This document shows, one piece after another, positions 12,601 to 25,504 of a stretch of DNA of 64,000 nt. The stretch covers positions 2,986,243-3,050,242 of the forward strand of contig CP093829.1 in assembly GCA_033063855.1 (NCBI GenBank). Direction: 5' to 3'. The position numbers and the translations under genes are program-made. This DNA is from Smittia aterrima (taxonomy: Eukaryota > Arthropoda > Insecta > Diptera > Chironomidae). Every line of letters begins with the position of its first letter. Position 1 is the first letter of the stretch. The notes under the pieces were generated by a model, which saw only the letters and a program-made list of their open reading frames with translations, was not told the DNA's origin and searched no databases.

Positions 12601-15600
12601 ATATAAATATGTTTCTCAACAACTGGAGGCTGCTGAGGGGACTCGAAGAGCGATCGAGCAACCACCTATTGCTTTATAAAAGTTCCCAATCGAATGGAAT
12701 GTTGATTTATTGAGTCGAAGAACTTCGGGGGAGAATTCGATGGGAATGTCATGAGATTTTTAAAAGAAGGAACTTGATTTTAAATTGAGATCGCATCACT
12801 TTCAAATTTGTCTTGCAACTTTGTTAATTTGAAAATATCAAAATTTATCGCGCGAATCAAATTCATTGTGAATATTCAAAGGACCTTCTTAATGAAGCAA
12901 GTGCATCGTCTCAAATCCACTTTGCAATTGGTTCCATTCGATTATGCATCTTCATTGAGGAAGCACAAAGACATCACATGGACTTGAACAGCAAGCAGAT
13001 GAGAATCCAAATCAGGCCAATTTATATTGTCGCTGTCGTTCTCTCGGCTTTTTATTTTCTGTGAGAAGAAAAATTCTTTTTTTTTCTTGAAATAATTTAC
13101 GGAAACCCTTTTCAACTCTCGACACAACAACGAGAAGGTAAGAAAATAATTTTCATGCTTCTTGCATTTGTTTGAAAAGGGATCGAGAAAATGTTCATTT
13201 CGCGGATTAGAAATGTGAAGAAAGGATCACCTCAGGAAAACGAGGGTAAACAATGGATCTTCATTATGAAACTATCGAATTCGTTTTCAATTTCGTCAAG
13301 CCTTTTTCTCCTTTTTTTTCACTTTACACACCCGCACGTTTTCAACAAGAGATTTATTCAAGAGAATAAATTTAATCCCTTAGATGTATCAAGAGGGTTT
13401 TATGTGGTTTACGGGTCAGACCCGAAGCTTAAACACAAAACTAACAATGTGAGCAGTGATGATGATGCCCAATCAACCACAAAAACAAAGTTCTTTTCAT
13501 TGTTCGAGCGGGGATAATATGAAGAGAAAGAAATCCATTTGCAGAATAATGTCCGTGCAGAAAAAATAATATTTTGATTCATCAGTTTTGAAGGAAGAAA
13601 ATAAATAGAATCTCTCGTCTCGGATGATCTTTTATTGATTAGACATCAAGACATTTTCTGTTGCAATCTCGTTAAGAGATCAGATAAAGTTTCGTCTCAT
13701 CCTTAAATGAACATCAATTGGTAACGCACATGAGCGAGCTTTGGGTGGGCATGAAAGCAGATGCCGCTCAATCATAATTTATGATTATTGAGTTATCAGT
13801 TTGTGCAACTCATTTGAGTTCATAATTTCCATGTGTGTAGACAGGACACCTTCTGCTCTTCTCCTGACAAAGTGAAGCCGACATTAGGCACGGGCGTTTA
13901 TCTTTAATCCCTCAAGACAGTTGAAATCATAATTGCTTTCCAGTCGAACCAAAAACCACTTGACGAGAGTAATTAAGCGAGAGTCAAGTTCAAGAATGTT
14001 AAGTTGCGTAACGAGGGTGGTCCATTTCTTGAATCAAAAACGCTTTGCTACCCTTTTTAGAGTTAGATCGTCAATCGATACTTTTCATCACCCGAAGGTT
14101 CTCTTAACGACTTGATACCTCATTAGAATCAAACTCTTTTCCTCTTTTCTTTCTCGTCGCTTTTGATATGAATCAACCATCACAATATTTACCCGTCGAG
14201 AGTTGAAGTTAATGATGATTCTCGTCCCTTACGGACATGATGTTTCTATAAATCTCTTTCGAAGGATTCGTGATCCTCACTCGGAGCTTATCTAATTTTG
14301 TAAATTACACAAGTTTCGGGATCGCTTCAAAGCCAACCAACGAGACCACACATTTTATTTCTTGTTTTCGACTCTGTTTGGATGTTAGCCACTTAAATCT
14401 TTCTGTTTCCCGAAGGGCAATAAAAATGAAAAGTAATGATATGCCTGTCCCGTCAAACGAAAATAAACACAAAAGTCGGGGAATGGAAGGAGACATCAAG
14501 TGCATCTTTGGGAGAGACTACATCGCTTCCTTCGAGGGCGTGGAGTTTACTTGTCCATTGATTCTGCCGACGAGAAGATCATCTTACAAAGTCAGTTCGT
14601 GTTTCTTCGAGTTGACTCTTTTCACGGTCCAGTGACTTAAAGTTATTGCTTTGAGTCCATTTGAAGCACTTGAGAGTGAATGGAGATGCGTGGGTGGAAG
14701 TTCATTGCAAAAACTTAAAAGTTCGTGGCTTGAAAATATTATATTTCTTCTTTGAAACAAAGTTAGGATAAAGGAGAACCTGGCAAAAACCATATAAGCA
14801 TTTTAAACTTTAAGAAAACGGAGCAGAGCCTCATGTGAGTTTTTCAACAGAGTTTCAAGCTTAAGGGTTTGAAAACTTTTCTCGTGCTGCTAAAACAAAC
14901 TCAAAACGAGCAGCAACAGCAGCTTTCAACGACTAATTTCAATCCAACTCGAGCGTTTGAATTTATTGAGCAATAAAAATATCGTTTTAAAGTTTTATGC
15001 TCTCCTCGCATGTTTCGAGTCTCGCTCGGCTTTCAATTAATTTGCATTTTTAATAAAATACACAAATTATGATCAAGAATCACAATAAAATGTTTACATT
15101 GTTGTTCCAGCTCATCACTTTACACGGACAAGGTGTTGTGTGTATGTTCGCAGGCTCGAATGGATTAATTACGTAATTCGACTGAAACTTCTTTTTGAGT
15201 CGTTAAAAAAAATATTTTATGATCGAAATCGTTGGAATCCCTCTCGCGATCTCCATAAATTTTCCCATCGAAGAGAGAGAAAGATGTGAGAAGAGTAAGT
15301 GACATTTACGAGGCCAATTATACGCTCGTTTAAGACTTCAACGTGGTGCCTACATATGCCGCTATTATGAAATTAGTGAATATTTAACGACATGCTAATA
15401 AACGTCGAGAGGTTTTGATTGATTATTTATTTCAGTTATTCACCGCTCTTCTATGTCTCGCGAGTTCTTTGTCCCGTCAAATAGCTTCGTGAAAAAAGAG
15501 ATATTTCTGTTTGTTTGTTTTCCTCGAGTCTCTTTTTCCATCGCAACAACAAATGATTACGAAACGAGCACTCGAAGACGCATTATCTCACCATTTGCGG

Positions 15601-18600
15601 TTCGAGTCTTTTGAGGCGACTCAAAAGAGACTAATTCATAATATTTTCATATTCTAATTGGGTTGTAATTGCCGCGAGAAAAAAAGATTTAACAAAGGAC
15701 GACACGTCTGAGTTGAAAGATTATTAATTTTTCAATTTTCTCTCACTGCCTTCAAAGGTGATCTCCGCCAAATGAAACCGATTTTTTTCGTTGTTGAAAA
15801 GAGTGATTTATGACGAAAGTTTTGAAGATTCCAGCTCAACCGCAAATATTCAGAGCTGATGGCCACTTTTGAAAGTCCAAACAAATGAAAAATCATCGGC
15901 GAATGAGTAATTGACATGAGATTTCTTCTCGTATTTGTTTGTTTGTTCGTTGGCAGACGAAACAACTCATTTAATATTCCATGTTGATGCTCGCTACGCT
16001 CTCAGGCATGCGATGGTTTGTAAATCAAGTTATCGGCTGAACGTCGTTTGATGATTACTTGAGAGAGAGAAAGAAAACTGAGACGCAAAGCAGATTTCAA
16101 TTACCTTTGAAAAATAACTTCAAAGCTTTTTGAAAAATGAATCAAAGCTCATGTCAGTGATAGAGGAGTAAGTACCCGTCAAAATCATGTTTATTTCACT
16201 TTGCAGTAGTGTCTAATGAATTGACCCGTGAATTTATCAATTCATACGATGCGCAATCCTAATCGAAACGTATGTTAATCACGAGGCAAATCAATTAACT
16301 TAAAATGATTTTTAATCTTGCCAGATCATCTGAGCCGATAGTCTCGAAACGAGACAGAGCGAGAGAGACATCAAACATCATTCGCCGTCTCGATATCAAC
16401 TTAATGAACTAATTTGCTTCTTCCACCGCGATGCCGCAAAAGGAGGAAAGAAATATGTTGAAAATGCGCCTTTAATAACATTATTTAAAACGAAATGAAA
16501 TAGTAATCAGACGAATCTGTTACTATAAACAGAATTCCGATGACTCTCGGCATGAGAGAGAAGGAAGGCCAATTTAAATAATTAAAGTGATAATAATCAA
16601 TTTTAAATCACACACAAATAACAGCTTCATTTGCATTCGCGACTCACAGTGAGTGGAGGTGATTGAGTTTTCAAATATAAATATTTATCGTATAAAGATA
16701 AGAACTTAAAAGCTCTAAGCGCGGCCGCAGCAAACCGAAGACGAAGAAGCCGATCGGAACGAGAAACTTTTAATTTATTTAAATTACTTCGAAGCTACCA
16801 ATTCATTTCGATTGATGATTGCGCGGGGCTTCTTGCGCCGATGGCTTTTGAAAAATTTGTAGTCGGGCTTGTAATTTTTTACTCGTGTCTCCCGCTTTTG
16901 TTTTAAATGATTGATTGCTTTATTTTCATGCTTCATCCACTGAGTTCAGTTCAACACAAGCAGGCGGGCTTTGCAATCAGACTAATCAATGATGGCTTCT
17001 AGTTTTCAATTGACCAGCAAAATATTTTTTTTGTTTCGTTTGTTGTTAGCAGCATGCAGAGAAGTAAAATCGTTAATTAAGCGCACTGACCCGAGTAAAT
17101 CTGAAGTCGAAATGAAGTGGTTAATGCAGAATTGTGATTGTTTTTGTTGCTGCGCCCTGGCGAGGTGACATTTCAATTCGTTCTCGTGTAATAAACGACC
17201 ATAAACTTCACGCAGTTTTACCTCTTCGCTTCGTCCGTTAATGATTTTCTCGATTGTAAGTTTCAAGAAATCGCTGCCGTCTCGAGCAATCGAGCTGTAA
17301 AAATTTATGCTTCGGTCAAAGAAGCTTCGAGCTCTTAACGGCAGTTGTGATTCCTTATTTTATGAGATGACTGGAAGCTTCGTTCCCGCTCCAAAGAAGT
17401 TAAAGGTCATCGCTTACTTTTATGGTTTGGAAACGTTTTGCAGTTCTCTACCTCAAGCTCGACAGCCAATTAACTTATCTAACCGCTTATATGCATATAA
17501 ATATTTGTCCAAGCTGTTTTACAGTCATTTCGAATGCTAACAAAGCAGCAAAAGATTGTCAATCAGACAAGTCGTAAAATGCAAATTTTTATGGCCAATA
17601 TTTTGAAGTTCCTCAAATATTTCCTTTTAATTATTTACGGCGTGATTTACGTTCGTTCGTAAAGTTAACGAATGTCAGCTACTGTGCTTTGGAAACCCGT
17701 AATTAATTGTTAAAGGCTTTAGGCTACTTTGAAATCGAAGCGATCACATAAGCTTCGTAGTTCGAGAGCGCGGAAGGATTAATTTAAAACATTTTTCAAC
17801 GTTTATCTTGCCGCGCTTCTTCTTTTTTTTCTGGGAAAGCGTTGAAACATTTCTCTTTAATGTGGATCAATTCTCATAATTTTCAATAGCTTCACATCTT
17901 TTTTCAATTGGAACCTGCTCTGAAAGGAAATTGATTTCAAAAGTTTTTCTCCGACTTTACATTTTCTTATTGAATCAAAATATTTTTTAATTATTTCGGA
18001 AGGGAAGATCGTTTGTGATGTCTCAAGTCTCTCAAGAGCTCTCAACTCTTTTCTTTCAAACTCAGACATAACTAACTATTTAGACCCCACTTCTCGTCTT
18101 TATTACAACTTGAAAAAAAGAAGAAAGAATTCAGGTTTATTGAAACTTTATGGGCAGTGAAATATTTCATGATCACACCAATTATATCGCGTGAATCAAC
18201 AGCGTATTCATCAACGCAACGCCATTTAAATTAAAACTATTTGGAAACAACGTTGGAAATTATTTTATATCTCGGCTCACAATAGAAAATGAAATCTCAG
18301 CTCATTTTTGAAAACATTTTTAATTTTATAATTGAAAGTTTCAAACTCTCGAAAATGAATAAGAAAAATATTGAAAAACTTTAATATCTCAATTAGTTGA
18401 TAATTGAATTAGTTGAAGTTTCTTTAGAAATGGAAGAGAAAGAATCAATTTTCGTGCTTCAGCAGCGTTTAGGTTGAAAACCAAAGTTGGTTTCTTGGTC
18501 TTCCTCAAGATTCTTGCAATAAAACCATTAAAACTCAAAAGTCATGGCCAAATTTTATGTTGTGTTGTGCTTCAAGATCATCGCATTTTGGTTTTATAGC

Positions 18601-21600
18601 CAAATTTTCTGTTGTTTGTTCAAGACTCATTCTGTTTCGTCCGTCGTTCGTTCATGCATTAGCACATACCGTAAAAAATGATTCATGGAAAAGTCAGCAG
18701 TCTTGACGACGATTTACAACCCAAAGACTGCAAGGGTCTCTCCAACAATTGCAGATATTTATGGCATGTTTACATTCTAAATTCTGTTGCGATTATGGAC
18801 ATGTCGAGCTGCAAGAGACGATCGCTGTGAACGACATCATTAGACAATAATGACGTCGAGAGAGAAAAAAATATGCTCAACAATGGATGTGTGATGAAAT
18901 TTATTGTTTTACAACTCCTTTAGCTATTCACCCCTGCCAGCTATTCACAAAAATGTTGTTTTGTGTTCTGGTTGGAATGCAAGGAAGTGCAGTTCGTCTT
19001 TTTAACAAAAAATAAAATCATTTTACGACAGTGTTGTAAATTATCAGCAAATTTGAATTGAAGCTCTTTGACATGTATCCTGTTGATTGATCTTCACTCT
19101 CTTTCGATGCTAAACATGCTGCAAGTTGCCAACTTGAACAAAAGTTTTCACAGAAAAACAGTAAGCGATTGTGTCATTGTAACGAATTTGCTTTCGTGCT
19201 GCTATGATCGATAATCAACATGTAACCAAGCCTCGATAGCATTTCTTAAAACCAGAAGTGAAGAAAGAGGCTGCTCAAGTGAGTCAGTGAGAGAGAGAGG
19301 GAGATGAAGTAATTAATTGAAAACCACAGAACAGATCGCAGTGGGGACACGCTCAATCAAAATGAATATTTTAATTATTTGTTTTCATTAGTCGAACGGG
19401 ATCACCGCTGTTATTTGAATTGAAATCGTTTCACGATCAACAAGCAATACAAATATCGATTAATCTCTTCAGCTTCAAATCTCACGAGATCGAGGGAAAA
19501 CATGCAAACCGATTATCCCGAGATTTGCATATTGCCGAGCATTACATTCAATTAATCATCAGATGCAACGTTCACAATTGCCGTGTTCCCTAATGTGTTG
19601 ATTTCCAATCGAACGGTTCGTCGAGAATTGTTAATTAAAAAGGCATATTTTCGGGATAACGCTGAACAGTTCGAGGAGCGAGGGAAAATAAAAATCTTAT
19701 TAAGACATAATTTTGAACGAGGCTCTGAAAGAATCAGTAAAACAGCGGGGAGGCCCCGTTAAGCTCTCTCGTTCGCTCCTCGCCGCTTAAGATGTACAAT
19801 TATTATTCTTTTAACCACTCGGAATACGCGATGAATATTATTGATTCGACTCGAGAAAATCAATGTTCTTGTTCTTCTACTTCGCTGACGTTCAGCATGT
19901 TTCGATTTAAATAAATGATGACTTCTGCTCTGAGAGAAAATGTTGCAAGGAGAAAAGTTTAGAATGTTACACGCAAAAGGCTTTTTTCGTTATTCACTTT
20001 TTGTCTTTCAACTTTTAACTTTTCTCCGAATTATTTGAATGATCAACTTGAGATGAAAGATTTCTCGCGAAAAAAACCTTCAAAAAAGTTTGAATAGCTT
20101 GTTTTGTAAACACAGTGGACAAGAAAGCAAGCAGAAGTCGATGGGAGATTCTTCAGCTGTTTGCTCTGTAAATATTGGAAAACAAATCTAAGTCCGATCA
20201 AACGACCAATAATCTCATGAAAATTTTAATAGGGAAACGTTGAAGCGGATTTAACATTCATGATTTGCGTGACACGCAGCTTAAACTTTTTATTTCGTCG
20301 TCGCTTTTTTATTCGAAAGGGAACAACATGTGATATAACCACGAGTTCCGACAAGAAAATAGCAATTTTAAAATCGATAGGAGCGTAGGAGTTTACTCGG
20401 TCGAACTTTCTCGTCCTCATTTGAACAACAATTAGTTTAATGAAACATTTAACGAATTGATCGGAGACCCAATTAGGAAAGTTCCGCGAATTCGTTGAAA
20501 TTTGATTAAAAAATTATTCGTAATTTGAAAATAAAGCTCAATGAGCCCCTGAAAGCAATCAACAGATTTTACGATGCTCTCGCTAAAAGAAAAAAGAAAT
20601 GAAGAAGTTTGCCGTTTGCTTAATGTTTATGCATCGCTTTACTTAAGCAGTTGATGAGATTTTGGATTTTTTATTTCAATTTCTTTCGACTTCTGAAGTG
20701 CTCGTGGGTTAAATGAGACATTCGCGGTCGTTCAATCTGAGCTGTATCTCTTGCTTTTAATTGAATTAATCGATACAGTTTTCTCGAAAATAAACAAAAA
20801 CAATTTTTGGGTCGACGACAAGCGCAGAGATAATGAAAACTCATAAAGAGATCGAGATTAAACTGAGAAACTGCTCGAATACGATTACAACAGTAAATCC
20901 ATAAGTGGATCTGACAGAGCAAAAAGCGAACTGCAAATTCTATTAAAATTAAGGCAAGCAAAGTGCCGATATCACTTTTGGTGATTACACTTTTAAGCTA
21001 ATTGTTGAAAATGTTTTCGTTTGTCTCGTGCGATCTTCACCTCACAATTCGAAAGGAGATGTGAGTTCCCTAAGTGGACAAGCAATCGAGATTTTAATTT
21101 TCTCTCCATAAAAGCATTACTGGCTTATATTTTAGGTTGATCAAGAGATTAAGTTGGCTAAGCAGATAAACTTTCGGGTCCTTTAGAAACTTCAATTTTC
21201 TTTCATTTCGTTTGAATGTCATGTCAACTTTGTTGCTCGAGGGCAATGGGAAACTCAGCAGATGACGACGTCAATTGATCAATAACTCGTTAAAAAATTT
21301 ATAATCTTCGTTCATGTCTCGAATGCAAGACTCACTCGATTGAATATTCAAAGTGGGGTTGATGTTCCAGGAAAACTGGCCATAATATTTATGCCATTCA
21401 TAGGGCAAAGAGAAACGAATCGAGCATGAATAATTTGTTATCAAATACGAATCTGTTATTATGACTTCCTCGAGTTTGAACAGAACAAGCGTAAGTCGTT
21501 TCGATTTGTAATTAAGTAAGCGACTCTGTGATTAGTGGATAAAGTCAAACCTTAGTCGGCTTTGTAACAATGTTAATTCATTTATCATCTCAGCGGCTTT

Positions 21601-23023
21601 TTTTTTTCGTGAGACCACAGAAGACAGAGGCGACTGATGAAGACATTCTCTCTTTCTTTCTTCAAGTAGCGAACTCTATCAAAATATTATTTAAATTTCT
21701 TTCTTCTGTTCTTCGAAGTCTATGGAAGTTTAAATGAAACGATGTTCACTTGAGAGTATTCACCTAATCCTTTGCTCTTTTTTAATAATTTTCTTCATGA
21801 ACTTGAGAAATGAATATCTGCCATTCAATTAATTATTCAAATATCTCGCTGATAATATAAAAGCCTAATAAGCATGGGAATGAAAATATTTAAGCTTGAG
21901 AGTCGAAAACAACATTAAGAAATCGGCTCCCTGAGCGCGGCCTAATCAAACGAACAGCGACTGTCGTCTTTCTTTGAGAAGTCTTTTCTCGGGTGGAAAT
22001 TAATGAAAACATTTAAGACACAACAAAGTTTTAATCGAAAGATGAGACGAAACTACCGAGAAGTCTTTTGCTTTTAGTTTTCATTAAAAGGGTGATTGAG
22101 AAATCTCCGAGGAACTAATGAATGGAGGCCGAAACTAATCACCCGTGTTGTCAGCGGAATCGTCCATAAATAATTTCCCCTCTCTCCGTTTGAGTCTTCG
22201 CGCTGCGCGATTTGCATAAAATTAATTATGTGTTTTGAGGTATTTGTGTTGCAAATCACGCAAAACTTGAAATTTTCGCTATCTTAAGTGTCTAAAGTCG
22301 CGGCGTGGATGCAAACAAACAGATTATTAATCTTCACGGTCAAAGCATGAATATTCAGCTTAAAAATGTTAATTTTTCGCTTCAGGAAATATGCGAAATT
22401 AATTTGCAATTAAGTCTTGATACGTTCTCATGAAAAGCAGTATGTTTCATCGAATGACGACGACACTCTCAACAAACTCTGGTGTGCGCAGCGCAATGAA
22501 TGAATCGAATTGAATGAACAACAAGATTTGTCTTCTTCTCATTTCTCGTCTTAAATTGTCTCGGAGCAAAGTGTTAGTCGATGTCACAGAGAACAAATGA
22601 TCTGAACTTCATTTCCGCTATGGCGTGTATGAGTTTTTGCTTCACAATTAAGCTCAATTCAATTATTTTCATTCAGTTTTTATTTTCGGGGCAAGTTAGG
22701 AAATGACATTTCTGAGACTTCTCTGATCGAGTTTTGAGACGTCACCTAACATTAAATCGCGCTATTTGTAATTCTCGTTAATTAAAAACGAGAGAAATCA
22801 AAAAGAAAGCAAAGAGACGGAAAGAGACGAACTCGAAAAAGAAAATATTTAGCAAATGTGTCGAAAGATGCTTTAATTGATTTAAATTGAACAAATTCTT
22901 TGTCTTCAATTCTTACGAAGCAATGAGCTAACTAATTGAATGATACGATCGAGTAAATCGTAGTTGAGATGTGACTAAGTACAATGTGACTAAGAAAGAA
23001 AGTCGGAAGAATGCAATCAATTG

Positions 23024-23042
23024 ATTTGATTAATAATCAAAT
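23024..23042. promoter_or_regulatory. 19-bp perfect palindrome with paired homeodomain-like cores
   Basis: ATTTGATTA, one A, then TAATCAAAT: a perfect inverted repeat with two ATTA/TAAT cores, about 640 bp beyond the stop codon of the left slp copy. Such spacing can bind homeodomain dimers, but in AT-rich DNA it may also arise by chance. Confidence 0.25.
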
Positions 23043-23443
23043 AATTGAATCAACTCGACGTATCAATTCCAATGAATCATGGCTGATCGTTATTAAATTA
23101 TTTTTGATCCCGTGAACGGATGGAGCACATTATAAAATTACTAAGGACGTAACAAGACGCGGAGGAAGTTCTCAATCTTGTTTGTTTAGACAGATTTATG
23201 GTCGCGTTTCTATTTCCCTTCAGGATCATTGCGATCTGCGAGCAGTCTGCAATTATCTCGACTAAGGCTCGTTCGATCCTTTTCCAGAAAATTGTTTCCT
23301 GAGATAAAATCTAATGAAGACATTCACTTTTCTGACCTGAATCTAATTTTAGATTTCACGAAACCTTTTTCAAAGATCCTGAAAAATAAATGTCTCAATT
23401 AAAAAGAAGAAAATGTTTTAATTTCTCAAAAGTTTTCTCATCG

Positions 23444-23449
23444 TTTATT
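23444..23449 (-). terminator. Candidate polyadenylation signal of the left slp copy
   Basis: AATAAA on the minus strand (tttatt on the plus strand), about 230 nt after the stop codon. It is the closest canonical hexamer I noticed; the site is a guess until transcript ends are known. Confidence 0.35.
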
Positions 23450-23679
23450 TTTTGTTTTAAATATTTTTGCCTTAAGCCGAAGTTATTGACTAATAAAATT
23501 TAAATTATTAAATATTTACAAGAGAATTATTTTGATTCAACGACTTGCTTTACAATTCAAATCAAGCTTTGTGAGAATAAATGATCACTGGTCTTCTGTT
23601 TGTACCAATCTAACAGATTCTAATTCAATTTGCACGTTTCAACAATTAATTAATTTTTTTAAACTAAATTCTAAATTTT

Positions 23680-24846
23680 CTAACTGTGACGAGACACAAC
23701 TGTGATCGGTTTGAAGACCGTCGGAGCAATAGGTGAATGTGAATGAGATGAAGGCGAGAGGTGTGGAGATGTTGTCCCGTGATTTGGACTAAGTTGCTGT
23801 TGCTGCTGATGATGATGCAAATGAGCAGCGGCTGCTGCTTGTTGTTGTTGGTGTTGGACGGCTGCTGCATGATGTTGAAGAATTTGCTGATATTGCAATC
23901 TTTGGTAAAGTTCTGCTGAAGGATTTGGAGACGACCCAGTGTTGCCAAGAAGCCGATCCATTCCAAAGCCAGCACCGAGAGGCAGTGACAAAGGCAAGGC
24001 AGGTTTATGTGTCATTTGTGGTCCGTAAGGATTATATCTGTACATTTGAGCTAATGCGGCAGCCGGTGAAGGATACAAAAACTGATTGAATTGAGGGTAG
24101 CCGAGTGATGGGAACATTGGACCAACTAATGATCGTTTGAAAGCAGCAAGTCGTGATCTTGAAGCTGCGGTTGAGCGACGACGCAATTTTCCTGTCGAGC
24201 CTCCAATGAAAACGTCTTCAGCCGAAGCATCGAGCATCCAGTAATTGCCTTTTCCTGGATCGTCGTAATGACGTGGAACTTTGATAAAGCATTTGTTTAA
24301 GCTAAGATTGTGGCGAATCGAGTTTTGCCATCCTTGTTTGTTCTCGCGGTAATAAGGAAAACTTTTCATGATGTACTCGTAGATTCCATTAAGTGTCAGT
24401 CTTTTTTCTGGCGAATCTCTAATCGCCATCATAATCAAAGCGTTGTAAGAAAAGCTTGGTTTATCATTTGATTTCTTGCCGTCGCTTTCTTTCTTGTCGC
24501 CGTTGCTGTTGGTCTCACAATCGTCTAAAGATTTGTCTTTGATGCTGCAGGTATCGTTGCTATCGTTGGTGTCGTTGATGCGAGGTGGTGGAGTTCCAGT
24601 GACGTCCAAGTCTGACTCAGTATCTGTGAGATCTTCTGGTTCTGATCCATTTGGTGTGTGACAAGGTGACGGTGACTGAGATGGCGAGGCTTGCATTGTC
24701 TCAGGCAGAATTGAATTAATTGAGAAGTTTGACTTCAATGGAGTGCGAGCCGAGAGCGCAAACATTGTTTCACTGTTCAAGTTCATCATGTTCATTTTTC
24801 GTTGAATTGCTAAAGTTGGATATTCAGCTTTAACCATATTTTTCAT
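23680..24846 (-). CDS. slp: Sloppy-paired-like forkhead (FoxG) transcription factor, left copy
   Basis: Intronless 388-residue protein. It has an eh1 Groucho-binding motif FSINSIL at residues 41-47. An acidic Ser/Thr/Asp-rich linker follows, then a complete forkhead domain at about 129-223 beginning KPSFSYNALIMMAIRDSPEK and carrying the recognition-helix core GWQNSIRHNLSLNKCF. The C-terminus has Gln-, Ala- and His-rich runs (about 310-350) and ends FKPITVVSRHS. Eh1 plus this forkhead subtype is typical of FoxG/Slp, a DNA-binding repressor that in flies patterns segments and neuroblasts. The start is the first Met; the right copy has the identical first 143 residues. The gene lies head to head with that copy at 28978-30135, each on one arm of an inverted repeat. 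Relative to the right copy the forkhead has DSPEKRL, KSFPYY, FIKV, AED and RRST. I cannot tell which copy corresponds to Drosophila slp1 or slp2. Confidence 0.95.
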   Translation of the reverse strand: MKNMVKAEYPTLAIQRKMNMMNLNSETMFALSARTPLKSNFSINSILPETMQASPSQSPSPCHTPNGSEPEDLTDTESDLDVTGTPPPRINDTNDSNDTCSIKDKSLDDCETNSNGDKKESDGKKSNDKPSFSYNALIMMAIRDSPEKRLTLNGIYEYIMKSFPYYRENKQGWQNSIRHNLSLNKCFIKVPRHYDDPGKGNYWMLDASAEDVFIGGSTGKLRRRSTAASRSRLAAFKRSLVGPMFPSLGYPQFNQFLYPSPAAALAQMYRYNPYGPQMTHKPALPLSLPLGAGFGMDRLLGNTGSSPNPSAELYQRLQYQQILQHHAAAVQHQQQQAAAAAHLHHHQQQQQLSPNHGTTSPHLSPSSHSHSPIAPTVFKPITVVSRHS

Positions 24847-25010
24847 TAAAAGTTTTTCTTGAATTAATTTTTTTCTTCACTGATCTGATCACAAATTTAA
24901 TTTTCTTTAATTATTTTCTTTTCTTCACAAAATTATTTTTTTTCTTCTTCAAAAAACTTTCTTACGAGCAACAGCAGAGGACGTGTAATCGTCTCGAATT
25001 CTAACTCACA

Positions 25011-25045
25011 ACTGGTTTTCTCAGTTCCCCCACATCAACGTTATA
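25011..25045 (-). promoter_or_regulatory. Core promoter of the left slp copy (TATA-like plus initiator-like)
   Basis: On the minus strand CTTATAA (TATAA at 25045-25041) is followed by CCAGTTG, whose A at 25013 lies 32 nt downstream, the normal TATA-to-start spacing. It is an exact mirror of the right copy's promoter. The predicted 5' UTR is about 166 nt. No transcript evidence is available. Confidence 0.5.
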
Positions 25046-25384
25046 AGCAGTTTTACTTTCCTACCTGCCTCTCTCGACAACAGACCAATCATGGCGTCTG
25101 TTTATGTTGGCACCAATACAAGAAATATGTTTACTCACAAAACAATAAATATAAACAAGTTGAGCTGTTGAGCATGATGTTTACATTAAACACCACTGCA
25201 CAGAGAAATATCATCGAACGAGCCTGATTCTCGTCCGCGTTGTGCAAAGGGAGATTTTCATTTTTCTTCTTTATTCGTTCGTGAGGGAAAATATTTTATA
25301 TCATCGTCAACATCATCACATGCAAGCAACGAACAGAGACGACTCGTCGTTAGCACCGCCTTCAAACATCAAACTGTCGATGTG

Positions 25385-25504
25385 TATGCCTCAGTGAAGG
25401 AAAACTTTTCGTTGTTGGTAAAATAAGATCGCTCAAGTTGGTAAACGTTTGAGGCGAGCGAAAATGTTTTCACAATATTTTCATCCATAGTTGGAACTGA
25501 CAAC
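25385..25504 (-). other. Possible small ORF in the slp upstream arm (left version)
   Basis: Within the arm, upstream of the left slp promoter, an ATG opens a ~39-codon frame starting MDENIVKTFSLASNV and ending near FTEAYTSTV before a TGA. The right arm keeps the same ATG, frame and stop despite two codon changes and a 3-base insertion. The open frame extends upstream of this ATG only in the left arm. Coordinates are approximate. It could be a translated micro-ORF, or conserved non-coding DNA where the frame survives because divergence is low. I assign no function. Confidence 0.2.

Larger units (their letters stand above)
640..23560. other. Gene-poor region left of the sloppy-paired pair
   Basis: I see no recognisable gene in these ~22.9 kb. 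Open frames are short (longest 133 codons, at 7365-7766), have no family resemblance and no convincing splice partners, and lie in AT-rich DNA with scattered GA/CT runs (for example near 4651-4662). No tRNA or rRNA was recognised. Position next to a sloppy-paired locus makes it a candidate for long-range regulatory DNA, since Drosophila slp genes have enhancers spread over many kb. That role is inference; the sequence itself shows only the lack of genes. Confidence 0.5.

Noticed and set aside
23664..23975. Second frame over the slp C-terminus rich in Asn and Gln (also 29849-30169)
   Set aside because: Off-frame reading of the CAG/CAA-rich slp tail.
24476..24661. Frames antisense to slp, identical in both copies (also 29163-29348)
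   Set aside because: They are mirror shadows of the Ser/Asp-rich slp linker and are repeated only because the arms are identical.
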